Shown in pieces: positions 46,319-59,363 of a DNA stretch of 64,000 nucleotides (its first letter is position 1; each line of letters opens with the position of its first letter). Under the pieces are notes generated by a model, which saw nothing but the letters and a program-made list of their open reading frames with translations, was not told where the DNA came from and made no database searches. Both the position numbers and the translations under genes were made by a program. The stretch is from JAEUPI01 sp963814435 (GTDB lineage: Bacteria; Pseudomonadota; Gammaproteobacteria; Burkholderiales; Burkholderiaceae_C), in the NCBI GenBank assembly GCA_963814435.1, contig CAWFCV010000010.1, forward strand, positions 248,001 to 312,000, in the 5' to 3' direction.

Positions 46319-46985
46319 GGATCTCGCGGAGCTGGTTTCACGGCGCCAATGGCTCGCGCACTGTAGCCTGCTCGCGCTCGGTGCAACTTCCGGGGCCCAA
46401 ACGGTTGCGGCCGTGGCGAGCCGCCGCATCCTGGTGGTTGGCGACAGCCTGTCAGCCGAATACGGACTGGCCCGCGGCAGCGGCTGGGTCGCCCTGCTCG
46501 AAAAGCGATTGAGCCGCGAGAAGATCGCGGCCGTCGTGATCAACGCCAGCATCAGCGGCGACACCAGTTCGGGCGGTCGCACGCGGCTGCCGGCGCTGCT
46601 GGCGCAGCACGGCCCGACCCACGTGATCATCGAACTCGGCGGCAACGACGCGCTGCGTGGCCTGCCGCTGTCGATGACGCGCGACAACCTGCGCGCGATG
46701 CTGCGCGAGGCCCGCGCAGCGGGAGCGAAGCTGCTGCTGCTGGGGATGCAGGTGCCGCCGAACTACGGCCGGGCCTACACGCAGGAGTTCCAGGCCCTGT
46801 TCGCTGCGCTGGCCCAGAGCGAAGGCGCGGCGCTGGTGCCGTTCCTGCTGGCTGGCGTGGCCGATTCGCCGAAGGCCGACTCGCTGTTCCAGTCCGATCG
46901 AATCCACCCCAACGCGGCGGCGCATCCGATCATGCTGGCCAACGTGTGGCCGGTGCTCAAGGCCCAGTTGATGGCGACGCGCTGA
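46317..46985 (+). CDS. tesA: Arylesterase/thioesterase I-like SGNH hydrolase
   Basis: A 222-aa SGNH hydrolase of the TesA family (acyl-CoA thioesterase, arylesterase, lysophospholipase activities). Motifs: VVGDSLSAEYGLARGSGWVA (GDSL Ser), INASISGDTSSGGRTRLPAL, ELGGNDALRGLPL and DRIHPNAAAHPIMLANVWPV with the catalytic Asp and His. The N-terminus carries SRRQWLAHCSLLALGATSGA, a twin-arginine followed by a hydrophobic segment, so export by Tat is possible. The start codon overlaps the ybbA start within one CATG; an ATG at 46302 would overlap ybbA by 17 nt. Confidence 0.9.
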   Translation: MDLAELVSRRQWLAHCSLLALGATSGAQTVAAVASRRILVVGDSLSAEYGLARGSGWVALLEKRLSREKIAAVVINASISGDTSSGGRTRLPALLAQHGPTHVIIELGGNDALRGLPLSMTRDNLRAMLREARAAGAKLLLLGMQVPPNYGRAYTQEFQALFAALAQSEGAALVPFLLAGVADSPKADSLFQSDRIHPNAAAHPIMLANVWPVLKAQLMATR

Positions 46986-47007
46986 GGTCACCACCCCGAC
47001 GACGCCG

Positions 47008-48924
47008 CTACTGATACTGGTTTCTTGGCTGCTGCGGCTGCCGCACCTCGGGCCCGCGACCGCGGGAGTCGGGCTCGCCGCGCGGCTGCGGATGCTGCGG
47101 CACCCGCTGCACCTCGCGCACGGCCGGCGCAGCACCCCGCGCTGCGGCGGGTGGCGCTGGACGACCGGCCTCGCGAGCTGCCGGCGGTTGCTGGGGCATC
47201 GGGGCGCGAACCGCCGGCGCCGGCCTGGCCGGCGGCCCGGCCTCGGGCGCCACGCTCGGCGGCCGCACCGGCTCCACGCGCACGGGCGCCGGACGGTTCG
47301 GCGTCGGCACGCGCCCATTGAAGTCGCGCCGCACCCCCGGCTCGTCGGCGCGCCGATCGCGCACCGGCGGCGTCGGCTGCGCGGGTGCTGGCGCCGGCGC
47401 CGGTATCGCAGGCTGTGCCGGCGCCTGCGCGGTCGGGTTCGGACGCTGCGGGATGCGCTCGCGGCGCAGGTCGATCACCTGCGGCGGGCTGCCAGGCTGC
47501 GCATTCGCATTCGGCGGCGGCGGGCGAACGCCCGGCGGGCTCACCGGCACCGCGCCACCGGGAACCGGAATCACCCGCGCTGGCGCCGGCGGCGGCGCGT
47601 GGCGCTGCCAAGGCTGACTGGACAGGTTGTTGCGGACGTTCAGGTCGACCTGGGCAACTGCAGGCGCCACCGGACGGCGCGCCGACAGCACGTTGGACGG
47701 CACCACCGTCACGGCTCCCGGCACGCCCTGGTTGGTGTACATGATCGGCCCGGTCGGCACCGTGCGCACCGGGTCGGGGTGCAGATGCCGATAGCCGGCG
47801 TTGACGCCGCGCACGTACACGGCGCTCACCGGGTAATACGGACGGAACACATCGCGCGGCGCCAGCGGCACCCAACCCACCACCGACGGGCCACCGACCG
47901 TGACGCCCACGCTCACCGAGGGTCCCCCGACCCAGGCCACCAGCGCCGGTGCGTACACCGGGCGGGCGACGTAGCGGCCCGGCGCCCAGCACCAATGCCC
48001 GCCGTAACTGACCCAGCGGCCGTAGTGGAACGGCGCGAAGCCCCATGGCGCGTCGTCGACCCAGGTCCAGCCCCAGGGGCGCACCCAGGCCCAATGCCCG
48101 TAGCGATACGGCGCCCAATCCGCGGCCACCACGGTGGGCACCCAGATCGCGCCGTATTCAGGGTGGTTATCCCAGCGGCCGTTGCGGTCGAGGTCTTCCC
48201 AGCCGGTCATCTCGGGCGAGACGTAGCGTGTGGACGCAGAGCGATCGTCCTCACTGTTGGCACGTGCCACCCAATCGGCGAAGCGGTCGCGCTGCGGCTC
48301 GACCCAGCTGTAGTGCGTGGTGCGCTGGGCGCCCTCTTGCCAGAACTCGGCACTGCGCCCGGCCGGAATGTTGAGCACGCTGTCCGGCGCCTCGAAACGG
48401 ATCTCGCCGCTCCAGGCCGTGGCAAAGCTCGTGTCGTCGCGGCGGTCGATGCGGTAGTGGCCCGCGCGTCGGGGCAGGAACCGGCCCTCGGCCGTGTCCA
48501 GTTCGACCTCGCGTGCCACCTCGGGCGACCGCACGCGCAGCGCGGCGCTGCCGCTGTGCAGCTGTAGCTCGATGCGCTCGTCGTCGAGACGGCGCACTTC
48601 GAGTTCGCTGGCCCCGTCCAGCCGCACCGCGGTCGAACCGATCCGCAGCTCGACGCGGCCACCGCCTTCGACCGACAGCCGGTCTCCGGCCGTGATCGGC
48701 CGATTGCGCTGCAGGGCCAGCCACTCGCCGCCCTCGGCGTCGTACTGCCAGGCCTGGCCCTGGCTCTCGGTGATGCGGCCGACGCGGCCCGGCGGGTCCT
48801 GTTCGGCATGCGCCGCGCGTGGCAGCAGCGCCAGCGCGCACAGCAACGTCGCGCCGAGGCCGGCGGCCACACGGTGGCGCCAGGTTGAAAGGCCAGGCTC
48901 GAGGGCCCTGCACTTGGCGGTCAT
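47008..48924 (-). CDS. Exported FecR/DUF6600-type protein with proline-rich tail
   Basis: A 638-aa exported protein. A signal peptide (VAAGLGATLLCALALLPRAA, cleavage after AHA) leads into a FecR-like beta domain (about 40-190: GRITESQGQAWQYDAEGGEW, RPITAGDRLSVEGGGRVELR). A Trp/Tyr/Gly-rich block follows (about 270-400: YGHWAWVRPWGWTWVDDAPW, FAPFHYGRWVSYGGHWCWAP), as in DUF6600 proteins. The last ~200 residues are Pro/Arg/Ala-rich and low complexity. Known relatives are periplasmic or cell-surface proteins of unclear role. It stands alone, convergent with tesA. Confidence 0.82.
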   Translation of the reverse strand: MTAKCRALEPGLSTWRHRVAAGLGATLLCALALLPRAAHAEQDPPGRVGRITESQGQAWQYDAEGGEWLALQRNRPITAGDRLSVEGGGRVELRIGSTAVRLDGASELEVRRLDDERIELQLHSGSAALRVRSPEVAREVELDTAEGRFLPRRAGHYRIDRRDDTSFATAWSGEIRFEAPDSVLNIPAGRSAEFWQEGAQRTTHYSWVEPQRDRFADWVARANSEDDRSASTRYVSPEMTGWEDLDRNGRWDNHPEYGAIWVPTVVAADWAPYRYGHWAWVRPWGWTWVDDAPWGFAPFHYGRWVSYGGHWCWAPGRYVARPVYAPALVAWVGGPSVSVGVTVGGPSVVGWVPLAPRDVFRPYYPVSAVYVRGVNAGYRHLHPDPVRTVPTGPIMYTNQGVPGAVTVVPSNVLSARRPVAPAVAQVDLNVRNNLSSQPWQRHAPPPAPARVIPVPGGAVPVSPPGVRPPPPNANAQPGSPPQVIDLRRERIPQRPNPTAQAPAQPAIPAPAPAPAQPTPPVRDRRADEPGVRRDFNGRVPTPNRPAPVRVEPVRPPSVAPEAGPPARPAPAVRAPMPQQPPAAREAGRPAPPAAARGAAPAVREVQRVPQHPQPRGEPDSRGRGPEVRQPQQPRNQYQ

Positions 48925-49083
48925 GGTCGCTCTCCAGGCATATCGACAAATAACGCGCCAGACGCGGCTTGCGCTGACCGAACGGGCCCGAACCAGCCGT
49001 GACAAGGCGTGAACCCGCATTGACCGTGCAATGTACTGCGCGGACCATGCCACGATTCCATGGCAGCTTTACGAACCCGAAAC

Positions 49084-50001
49084 ATGCACGACTTCAAGAC
49101 CCTGCAGGTGCGTCAACAGCCTGGCCAGCCGCGCATCGCCCGCCTCACGCTGAACCGGCCCGAACGCCTGAATGCGATCAGCGAAGGCATGCCGCGAGAG
49201 ATCCGCGATGCGGTGACGTGGGCCGAATCGAACGACGACGTCCACGTCATCGTGCTCGACGGCGCGGGCCGATCGTTCTGCGCCGGCTACGATCTTCAGG
49301 ATTTCGGCTCCGGTCGCACCGAGCACCCCTGCCAGCAGGAGCGCCAGCCCTGGGACCCGATGGCCGACTATGCGGCGATGAAGGGCTACACCGAGGACTT
49401 CATGAGCCTGTGGCGTTGCCGCAAACCGACCATCGCCAAGGTGCACGGCCATGCGGTGGCCGGCGGCAGCGACATCGCGCTGTGCTGCGACCTGCTGGTG
49501 ATGGCCGAGGACGCGACCATCGGCTACATGCCCACGCGTGTGTGGGGATGCCCCACGACCGCGATGTGGACGCAGAGATTGGGGCCCGCGCGCGCCAAGC
49601 AGATGATGTTCACTGGCGACGTGATCAGCGGCCGCCAGGCCGCCGAGTGGGGCCTGGCCAATCGCGCGGTGCCGGCCGACCGGCTGGAGGCGGCTGCGCT
49701 GGAGCTGGCCGAGCGCATCGCCGGCGTGCCGAGCTCGCATCTGGCGATGCACAAGCTGGTGGTCAACCAGGCCATGCTGACGATGGGCCTGGAGCAGACG
49801 CAGATGTTCGCCACGCTGTTCGACGGCATCACGCGCCACAACCCGGAGGGTCTGTGGTTCCGGCGCTATGCGCAGGCCGAAGGCTTCAAGGCCGCGGTGC
49901 AGTGGCGCGACAGCGGCCGGCCGATCCCGCAAGGTGACGAGGCCCGCGCACGCGTCGCCGAGCTGGAGGCACAGCTGCGCGCGCGTGATGCCGCGGCTTG
50001 A
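49084..50001 (+). CDS. Crotonase/enoyl-CoA hydratase family protein
   Basis: A 305-aa crotonase-fold enzyme. The CoA-binding and oxyanion regions are visible: LTLNRPERLNAISEGMPREI, GAGRSFCAGYDLQDFGSG and VHGHAVAGGSDIALCCDLLV. Acid residues typical of a hydratase are less clear in the WGCPTTAMWTQRLGPARA region, so it may be a hydratase, isomerase or hydrolase. It is longer than usual at the C-terminus, with a charged helix (DEARARVAELEAQLRARDAA). Start MHDFKTLQVRQQPGQPR; an in-frame ATG 24 nt upstream is possible. Confidence 0.87.
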   Translation: MHDFKTLQVRQQPGQPRIARLTLNRPERLNAISEGMPREIRDAVTWAESNDDVHVIVLDGAGRSFCAGYDLQDFGSGRTEHPCQQERQPWDPMADYAAMKGYTEDFMSLWRCRKPTIAKVHGHAVAGGSDIALCCDLLVMAEDATIGYMPTRVWGCPTTAMWTQRLGPARAKQMMFTGDVISGRQAAEWGLANRAVPADRLEAAALELAERIAGVPSSHLAMHKLVVNQAMLTMGLEQTQMFATLFDGITRHNPEGLWFRRYAQAEGFKAAVQWRDSGRPIPQGDEARARVAELEAQLRARDAAA

Positions 50002-50004
50002 CGC

Positions 50005-50541
50005 TCAATCGTCGCTGGCCTCGTCGAGATCCGGAAACAGCACGCTGGTGTAGCCGAGCTTGCTCAGATCGGGCATCCGCGTCGGGTAGAGCCGTCCGAT
50101 CAGGTGGTCGCACTCGTGCTGCACGACCCGCGCATGGAACCCGTCGGCTTCGCGGTCGATCGGGTGGCCCTGCGGATCGAAGCCGGTGTAGCGGATGCGC
50201 GCGTATCGCGGCACCACGCCGCGCAGGCCCGGCACCGACAGGCAACCCTCCCAGCCCTCCTCGATGTCGTCGGACAGCGGGGTGACGGTCGGGTTGATCA
50301 GCACCGTCTTCGGGACCGCCGGCGCGTCGGGATAACGCTCGTTGTGATCGAAACCGAAGATCACGACCTGCAGATCCTCGCCGATCTGCGGCGCCGCAAG
50401 GCCTGCGCCGCGCGCAGCGGCCATGGTCTCGAACATGTCGTCGATCAACGCGTGCAGCGCGGGCGAGCCGAACTCGCGCACCGGTTGCGCCACACGCAAC
50501 AGGCGCGGGTCGCCCATCCTCAGGATCTCGCGCACGGCCAT
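50005..50541 (-). CDS. def: Peptide deformylase
   Basis: A 178-aa peptide deformylase, which removes the N-formyl group from new proteins using a bound metal. All three motifs are present: GAGLAAPQIG, EGCLSVPG (metal Cys) and VQHECDHLIGRLYPTRM (HExxH-type HECDH). The frame is intact and the ATG at 50541 matches family starts. It lies between ligA and the convergent crotonase gene; no fmt is adjacent, unlike the common def-fmt pair, so this may be a second deformylase. Confidence 0.95.
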   Translation of the reverse strand: MAVREILRMGDPRLLRVAQPVREFGSPALHALIDDMFETMAAARGAGLAAPQIGEDLQVVIFGFDHNERYPDAPAVPKTVLINPTVTPLSDDIEEGWEGCLSVPGLRGVVPRYARIRYTGFDPQGHPIDREADGFHARVVQHECDHLIGRLYPTRMPDLSKLGYTSVLFPDLDEASDD

Positions 50542-50580
50542 CGTCTGCAGGCTCCAGTATGTCGACCGATCGACCGCCGA

Positions 50581-52665
50581 TTATCGCGGCGCGGCGCCGA
50601 GCATGGCGCGCAGCCCGGCTTCGTCGACGATCGACACGCCGAGCTCGCGCGCCTTGTCGAGCTTGCTGCCGGCATCGTCGCCGGCCACCACATGGTGCGT
50701 CTTCTTTGACACCGAACCGCTCACCTTGCCGCCGGCGGCCTCGATCAACGCCTTGGCCTCGTCGCGCGACAGCGTGGGCAACGTGCCGGTCAGCACGAAG
50801 GTCATGCCGGCCAGCGGCTTCGGGCCCGCAGCGGCCGCTGCGCCGTCGTGCTCGTCCCAGGTCACGCCAGCCGCGCGCAGCTGATCGACCACCTCGCGGT
50901 TGTGCGGCTGGTCGAAGAACAGGCGCACGCTCTGCGCGACGATCGGCCCGACGTCGGGTACTTCGAGCAGCTGCTCGGTGGTGGCGGCGATGATGCGATC
51001 GAGCGAACCGAAATGCTGCGCCAGGTCGCGCGCCGTCGATTCGCCGACATGCCGGATGCCCAGGCCGTACAGGAAGCGCTGCAGCGTCGTGCGCTTGCGT
51101 TGCTCCAGCGCCTGGACCAGGTTGCGCGCGCTCTTGTCGCCCATGCGCTCCAGCGCTGCGAGCTTGGCCACACCGAGCCGGTACAGCTCCGGCAAGGTGC
51201 GGACCACGCCGGCGTCGACCAGCTGCTCGACCAGCTTGTCGCCCAGGCCCTCGATGTCCATCGCCCGGCGCTGCGCATAGTGCAGGATGGCCTGCTTGCG
51301 CTGCGCCGGGCAGAACAGTCCGCCGGTGCAGCGCCAGTCGACCTCGCCCTCCTCGCGCGCGATGGCGCTGCCGCAGACCGGGCATCGCCCGGCCAGGCGC
51401 TGGAACAGGTCGAAGGGTTCGCCGGCATCGGCGGGCCGGCGGTCGACGACGACAGCCACGACCTCGGGGATCACGTCGCCGGCGCGGCGCACGATCACGG
51501 TGTCGCCGATGCGCACGTCCTTGCGCCGCGTCTCGTCCTCGTTGTGCAGCGTCGCGTTGCTGACCGTCGTGCCGCCGACGAACACCGGCTCCAGCTTGGC
51601 CACCGGCGTCAGCTTGCCGGTGCGGCCGACCTGGATGTCGATGTCGAGCACCCGCGTCATCTGCTCCTGGGCCGGGTACTTGTGCGCCACCGCCCAGCGC
51701 GGCTCGCGCGTCTTGAAGCCCAGGCGCTGCTGCAACGCGCGGTCGTTGACCTTGTAGACCACGCCATCGATGTCGAACGGCAGCGCGTCGCGCCTGGCCG
51801 CGATCGCCGCATGGAAGGCGACGAGTCCCACGCCGCCATGCACGACCCGACGGTCCGCGTTCACCGGCACGCCCGCGGCCGCCAGCGCGTCGAGCAGGGC
51901 GCTGTGGGTTGGCGGAACGATCCAGCCCTTCACATCACCGAGCCCGTAGGCAAAGAAGCTCAGCGGTCGCTTGGCGGTGACGCCCGAATCGAGCTGCCGC
52001 ACCGCGCCGGCCGCGGCGTTGCGTGGGTTCACGAAGGTCTTCTCATGCTTGGCGCCCGCGGCGATCAGCTCGCGCTGGCGTTCATTCAGGCGCTCGAAAT
52101 CGTCGCGCCGGATGTAGACCTCGCCGCGCACCTCGAGCACCGGCGAGTCGACGCCAATCAGCCGCAGCGGGATCTGGCCGATCGTGCGCACGTTGTGCGT
52201 CACGTCCTCACCCGTCTCGCCGTCGCCGCGCGTGGCCGCCTGCACCAGCACGCCGCGCTCGTAACGCAGGTTGATCGCCAGCCCGTCGAACTTGAGCTCG
52301 GCCGCGTACTCGACCGGCGGCGCGTCGGCTGGAAGCTCGAGGCCCGCGCGCACCCGGGCATCGAATTTCTCAGCGCCGGCCGCGGTGGTGTCGGTTTCCG
52401 TTTCGATCGACAGCATCGGCACCGTGTGGCGCACCGGCGCGAGACCGGACAGCACGGCGCCGATCACGCGCTGCGTCGGCGAGTCCGGCGTGCGCAGCTC
52501 GGGTTGGGCGGCTTCGATGGCCTGCAGCTCCTGGAACAGCCGGTCGTATTCGGCATCCGGGATCTGCGGATCGTCGAGCACGTAGTAGCGGTGCGCGTGA
52601 TGCTGGAGCAGCGAGCGCAGCTCGGCGGCCCGCGCGCCGGGTGTCGGGGTGGGGTTGGCGCCCAT
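50581..52665 (-). CDS. ligA: NAD-dependent DNA ligase
   Basis: A 694-aa intact LigA that seals nicks in replication and repair using NAD+. The adenylated Lys is in ELKFDGLAINLRYERG (KFDG), with RGDGETGEDVTHNVRTIGQI in the nucleotidyltransferase domain. An OB-fold follows (GDTVIVRRAGDVIPEVVAVV), a four-Cys zinc finger (CPVCGSAIA, CTGGLFCPAQRKQ), HhH repeats (DIEGLGDKLVEQLVDAG) and a C-terminal BRCT domain (LAGMTFVLTGTLPTLSRDEA). The ATG at 52665 is chosen because upstream residues lack similarity. smc-zipA-(gor)-ligA order is recognisable with gor inserted divergently. Confidence 0.97.
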   Translation of the reverse strand: MGANPTPTPGARAAELRSLLQHHAHRYYVLDDPQIPDAEYDRLFQELQAIEAAQPELRTPDSPTQRVIGAVLSGLAPVRHTVPMLSIETETDTTAAGAEKFDARVRAGLELPADAPPVEYAAELKFDGLAINLRYERGVLVQAATRGDGETGEDVTHNVRTIGQIPLRLIGVDSPVLEVRGEVYIRRDDFERLNERQRELIAAGAKHEKTFVNPRNAAAGAVRQLDSGVTAKRPLSFFAYGLGDVKGWIVPPTHSALLDALAAAGVPVNADRRVVHGGVGLVAFHAAIAARRDALPFDIDGVVYKVNDRALQQRLGFKTREPRWAVAHKYPAQEQMTRVLDIDIQVGRTGKLTPVAKLEPVFVGGTTVSNATLHNEDETRRKDVRIGDTVIVRRAGDVIPEVVAVVVDRRPADAGEPFDLFQRLAGRCPVCGSAIAREEGEVDWRCTGGLFCPAQRKQAILHYAQRRAMDIEGLGDKLVEQLVDAGVVRTLPELYRLGVAKLAALERMGDKSARNLVQALEQRKRTTLQRFLYGLGIRHVGESTARDLAQHFGSLDRIIAATTEQLLEVPDVGPIVAQSVRLFFDQPHNREVVDQLRAAGVTWDEHDGAAAAAGPKPLAGMTFVLTGTLPTLSRDEAKALIEAAGGKVSGSVSKKTHHVVAGDDAGSKLDKARELGVSIVDEAGLRAMLGAAPR

Positions 52666-52796
52666 GGCACGATTGTCCCGGATCGCCGACGCTGCACGCG
52701 CCGCCACCTTGACCGCCCGTCGCTGCGACGGCGGCCTGTAAGCCGCAGGTGAATCCGGCGACTGAAACCCGACAACCGCCCCTGGGAGATCGAGCG

Positions 52797-54165
52797 ATGG
52801 CCTACGAATACGACCTGATCACGCTCGGTGGCGGCTCCGGGGGCGTGGCGGCTTCGCGGCGCGCGGCGTTGCACGGCGCGCGCGTGGCGCTGATCGAGGC
52901 CGGCCGCGTCGGTGGCACCTGCGTGCTGCGCGGCTGCGTGCCGAAGAAGCTGTTGATGTACGCCGCGCAGTATGGCGATGCGCTGCACGAAGCAGGCGGT
53001 TATGGCTGGCAGTTGCCATCGGGCGACCCGGCGTTCGACATGGCGCGCTGGCAAGCCGCCAAGTCCACCGAAACCGCCCGGCTCGAGGACGTGTACCGCG
53101 AGCTGCTGGCGCAAAGCGGGGTCGAGCTGATCCATGGCTTCGGTCGCCTGGCCGGCGACAACACGGTGGCAGTCGGCTCCCGGACGCTGACCGCGCGACA
53201 TGTGCTGCTGGCCACCGGCAGCGCGCCGGTGCGCGACAGCATTGCCGGCATCGAGTCGTGCCCGACATCGGACGATCTGCTGGACCTGAACCAACTGCCC
53301 GCACAGGCCGCCGTGATCGGCGCCGGCTACATCGGCGTCGAGTTCGCATCGATGCTGGCGCGCCTGGGCGTGCGGGTCACGCTGCTGTTTCGCGACGCGC
53401 TGCCGCTGCGTGGCTTCGACGAGGACCTGCGTCGGCGCCTGGCCTCGGCACTGACCCAGGCCGGCATCGAACTGCACCCCGGCCAGGCGCCGCGGCGGGT
53501 GACGCGCCAGCGGCGACACCTGGCGCCTGGCGCTGCCCTGTGGCGATGAACTGATCGTGCCGTGGGTGCTGAACGCCACAGGCCGCCGACCGAACACCGC
53601 GGGCCTGGGGCTCGAAAGCGTCGGCCTGACCACCGACGCCCGTCACGCGCTGGTGGTCGACGAATCGATGCGCACCGCAGTCGCGCAGGTGCATGCGATC
53701 GGCGACGTGACCAACCGCAAGAACTTGACGCCGGTGGCGATCGCCGAAGGTCGCGCCGTCGCCGACCGCCTGTTCGGCGGCGCCACCGACGCGCGGGTCG
53801 CGCTCGATCGCCTGGCCACCGGCGTGTTCACATTGCCACCGATCGGCACCATCGGTCCCAGCGAAGCCGAGCTGGCGGCCGCCGGGCGAACGCTGCGCGT
53901 CTACGAGGCCGACTTCAAGCCGATGCGCCACGCATTCACCGGCCGCAACGAACGCTGCTACATGAAGGTGCTGGTCGACCACGCCAGCGACCGGGTGCTC
54001 GCGGTCCACATGCTGGGCGCCGACGCGCCGGAGATCGTGCAGAGCCTGGCGGTGGCACTCACGGCCGGCGCCACCAAGGCGCAATTCGATGCCACGATGG
54101 CCGTGCACCCGACGGCGGCCGAGGAGTTCGTGCTGATGCGCACGCCGGCGCGACGGGTCAACTGA
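52797..54165 (+). CDS. gor: Glutathione-disulfide reductase (frameshifted)
   Basis: A 455-aa FAD-dependent pyridine nucleotide-disulfide reductase of the glutathione reductase type. FAD motif YDLITLGGGSGGVAASRRAA, redox-active Cys pair in GGTCVLRGCVPKKLLMYAAQ, NAD(P) motif AVIGAGYIGVEFASMLARLG, and the dimer-interface His-Glu in TMAVHPTAAEEFVLMRTP. A single indel near 53500 shifts the frame before VPWVLNATGRRPNTAGLGLE. It maintains reduced glutathione. It is encoded on the plus strand between ligA and zipA, both on the minus strand. Confidence 0.92.
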
Positions 54166-54184
54166 GCGCGGGTCGCCCGCGCCG

Positions 54185-55213
54185 TCAGCTGAACAGCCGC
54201 CGCGCGCTGCCCGACCCCGCGGCCAGATCGCGCGCCGCCAAGGCCTGGTACATCTGCGTCAGCTCGCTGCCGATGGCGGTGAAGGCCTGCAGCGTGATGG
54301 CGGCGCCCTGGTCGTCGACCAGCGTCGCGTCCATGTCGTCGGCCAGGCCGCGCGCCACCTGCTGCCACGCCGCGAAGGGCTCGGCGGTCTCGGCGGTCTG
54401 CGGCACGTCGAGCGCGAGCGACACTTCGCGCAGCGCACCCAGCTCAGGCTGCTCGGCGAGGGCCACCTGGGCGTCGAAGCTCAGCACCAGCACCGGTGGC
54501 GCATGCTCCTCGGCCGCGGCCAGCACCAGCCGGCCGGACACCGCACCCGGCACGAACCCATAGCGCGCCGCACACTGCTGCAGGTAGCCGAGCGACCAGG
54601 ACACGGTGTTCGCGCGCAGCGTGACGGTGAGTTGCGCGTCGTGTTGGCTGGCAAAGCCATCGAGTTCGCGCGCCCGCGCAGCAACCTCGAGCATGTCGGG
54701 CAGCTCGACCATGGCGCCGAGGTTCTCGGCGAAATCCTGCACCTTCTGCGCGAACTCCGAATACTCGATCTCGTTGAGGGCACCACTGCGGTTGGCCAGT
54801 TGCACGCCGGCCTGTAGTTCGCCGTAGCGTTGCCCGAGGGCGATCGGCTCCCACTGGGCGCTGTCGGCGTTGAGCCCTTCGATCAGGAACGGCTTGCTGC
54901 CGGCGCGACGCGTGGCCGGCATGTGCGCCAGCACGAATTCGCCGCTGACCGCGGACTCGAACCGCAGCGGCGCGATGGCGTCGATCAGCGCGTCGATGCG
55001 CGGTCCGCGGCGGGCGCGCACGGGTTCGTCGGCGGCAACGTCGAGCGGCGCCACCGCCGCCGCCGTGCCCGACATCACCGGCTCGACGCGCTCGGCCCTG
55101 GGCAGCGGCAACGCCTGGCGTGGGCCCGCCCGCCGCGCGCTCCAGGCGCCATGCGCGACGATCGCCGCCAGCACCAGCCCGGCGACGATGGCCAGTGCGG
55201 CGGTGAGCGTCAT
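54185..55213 (-). CDS. zipA: Cell division protein ZipA
   Basis: A 342-aa ZipA-like protein that anchors FtsZ to the membrane. An N-terminal membrane anchor (LTAALAIVAGLVLAAIVAHG) is followed by a basic/Pro-rich linker and a C-terminal FtsZ-binding domain (about 190-330: YSEFAQKVQDFAENLGAMVE, TVSWSLGYLQQCAARYGFVP, LALDVPQTAETAEPFAAWQQ). Betaproteobacterial ZipA is divergent, so gene order (smc-zipA-ligA) adds to the identification. It lies 13 nt after smc and is probably cotranscribed. Confidence 0.88.
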   Translation of the reverse strand: MTLTAALAIVAGLVLAAIVAHGAWSARRAGPRQALPLPRAERVEPVMSGTAAAVAPLDVAADEPVRARRGPRIDALIDAIAPLRFESAVSGEFVLAHMPATRRAGSKPFLIEGLNADSAQWEPIALGQRYGELQAGVQLANRSGALNEIEYSEFAQKVQDFAENLGAMVELPDMLEVAARARELDGFASQHDAQLTVTLRANTVSWSLGYLQQCAARYGFVPGAVSGRLVLAAAEEHAPPVLVLSFDAQVALAEQPELGALREVSLALDVPQTAETAEPFAAWQQVARGLADDMDATLVDDQGAAITLQAFTAIGSELTQMYQALAARDLAAGSGSARRLFS

Positions 55214-55226
55214 GGCGTGCGACGGC

Positions 55227-58742
<3,516 letters not shown>

Positions 58743-58893
58743 TGTTTGGTGGGCGGCCCTGATGTGCAAACGGCAGCCAATCGCGCCGCCGTTTCCAAGT
58801 GCTTGATATGTCTGAACATTCTTCGCGCGCCAGGGGGTGCGAAGCGGGTCGGATGATACCATCGCGCCCCCGAGTGACACGCCGTCTTGCCCC

Positions 58894-59363
58894 ATGGCCC
58901 GAATGCCTGCACCGCGCTCGCCGAAACAACGGCCGATGCCGCCGAATCCGCCCTCGGCGCCGAGCAAGGAGTTGCACGTCTTCGCCAATCCCGCGCCCCA
59001 GCGCGACTACGTCATCGTCTTTCGCATCCCCGAGTTCACCTGCCTGTGCCCGCTGACGGGTCAGCCCGACTTCGCGAAGTTCGAGATCGAGATGGTGGCC
59101 GACGCCTGTGCATCGAGTTGAAGAGCTTGAAGATGTACCTGTGGAGCTATCGCGACGAGGGCGCCTTCCACGAGGCGGTGACCAACAGCATCCTCGACGA
59201 CATCGTCGCGGCCACGGCGCCGCGATTTGCGCGCATCCGTGCGCGCTGGAATGTGCGCGGTGGCATCACCACCGACGTGGTGGCCGAACACCGCGCGCGG
59301 GGCTGGAAGCCCGCCGCGTCGATCGCCCTGCCGCCAGCAGACCATGAATCCGCTGCTGGCTAG
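58894..59363 (+). CDS. queF: NADPH-dependent 7-cyano-7-deazaguanine reductase (frameshifted)
   Basis: QueF, the enzyme that reduces preQ0 to preQ1 in queuosine biosynthesis. The short (type I, about 155 aa) form. The catalytic Cys is in FRIPEFTCLCPLTGQPDFAK, and the NADPH/substrate region LKSLKMYLWSYRDEGAFHEA lies in a second frame after an indel near 59105. The C-terminus reads MRGG-like NVRGGITTDVVAEHR and overlaps the dapC start by 20 nt. The first ATG (58894) adds a 26-residue Pro-rich extension; a later start is possible. Confidence 0.9.
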
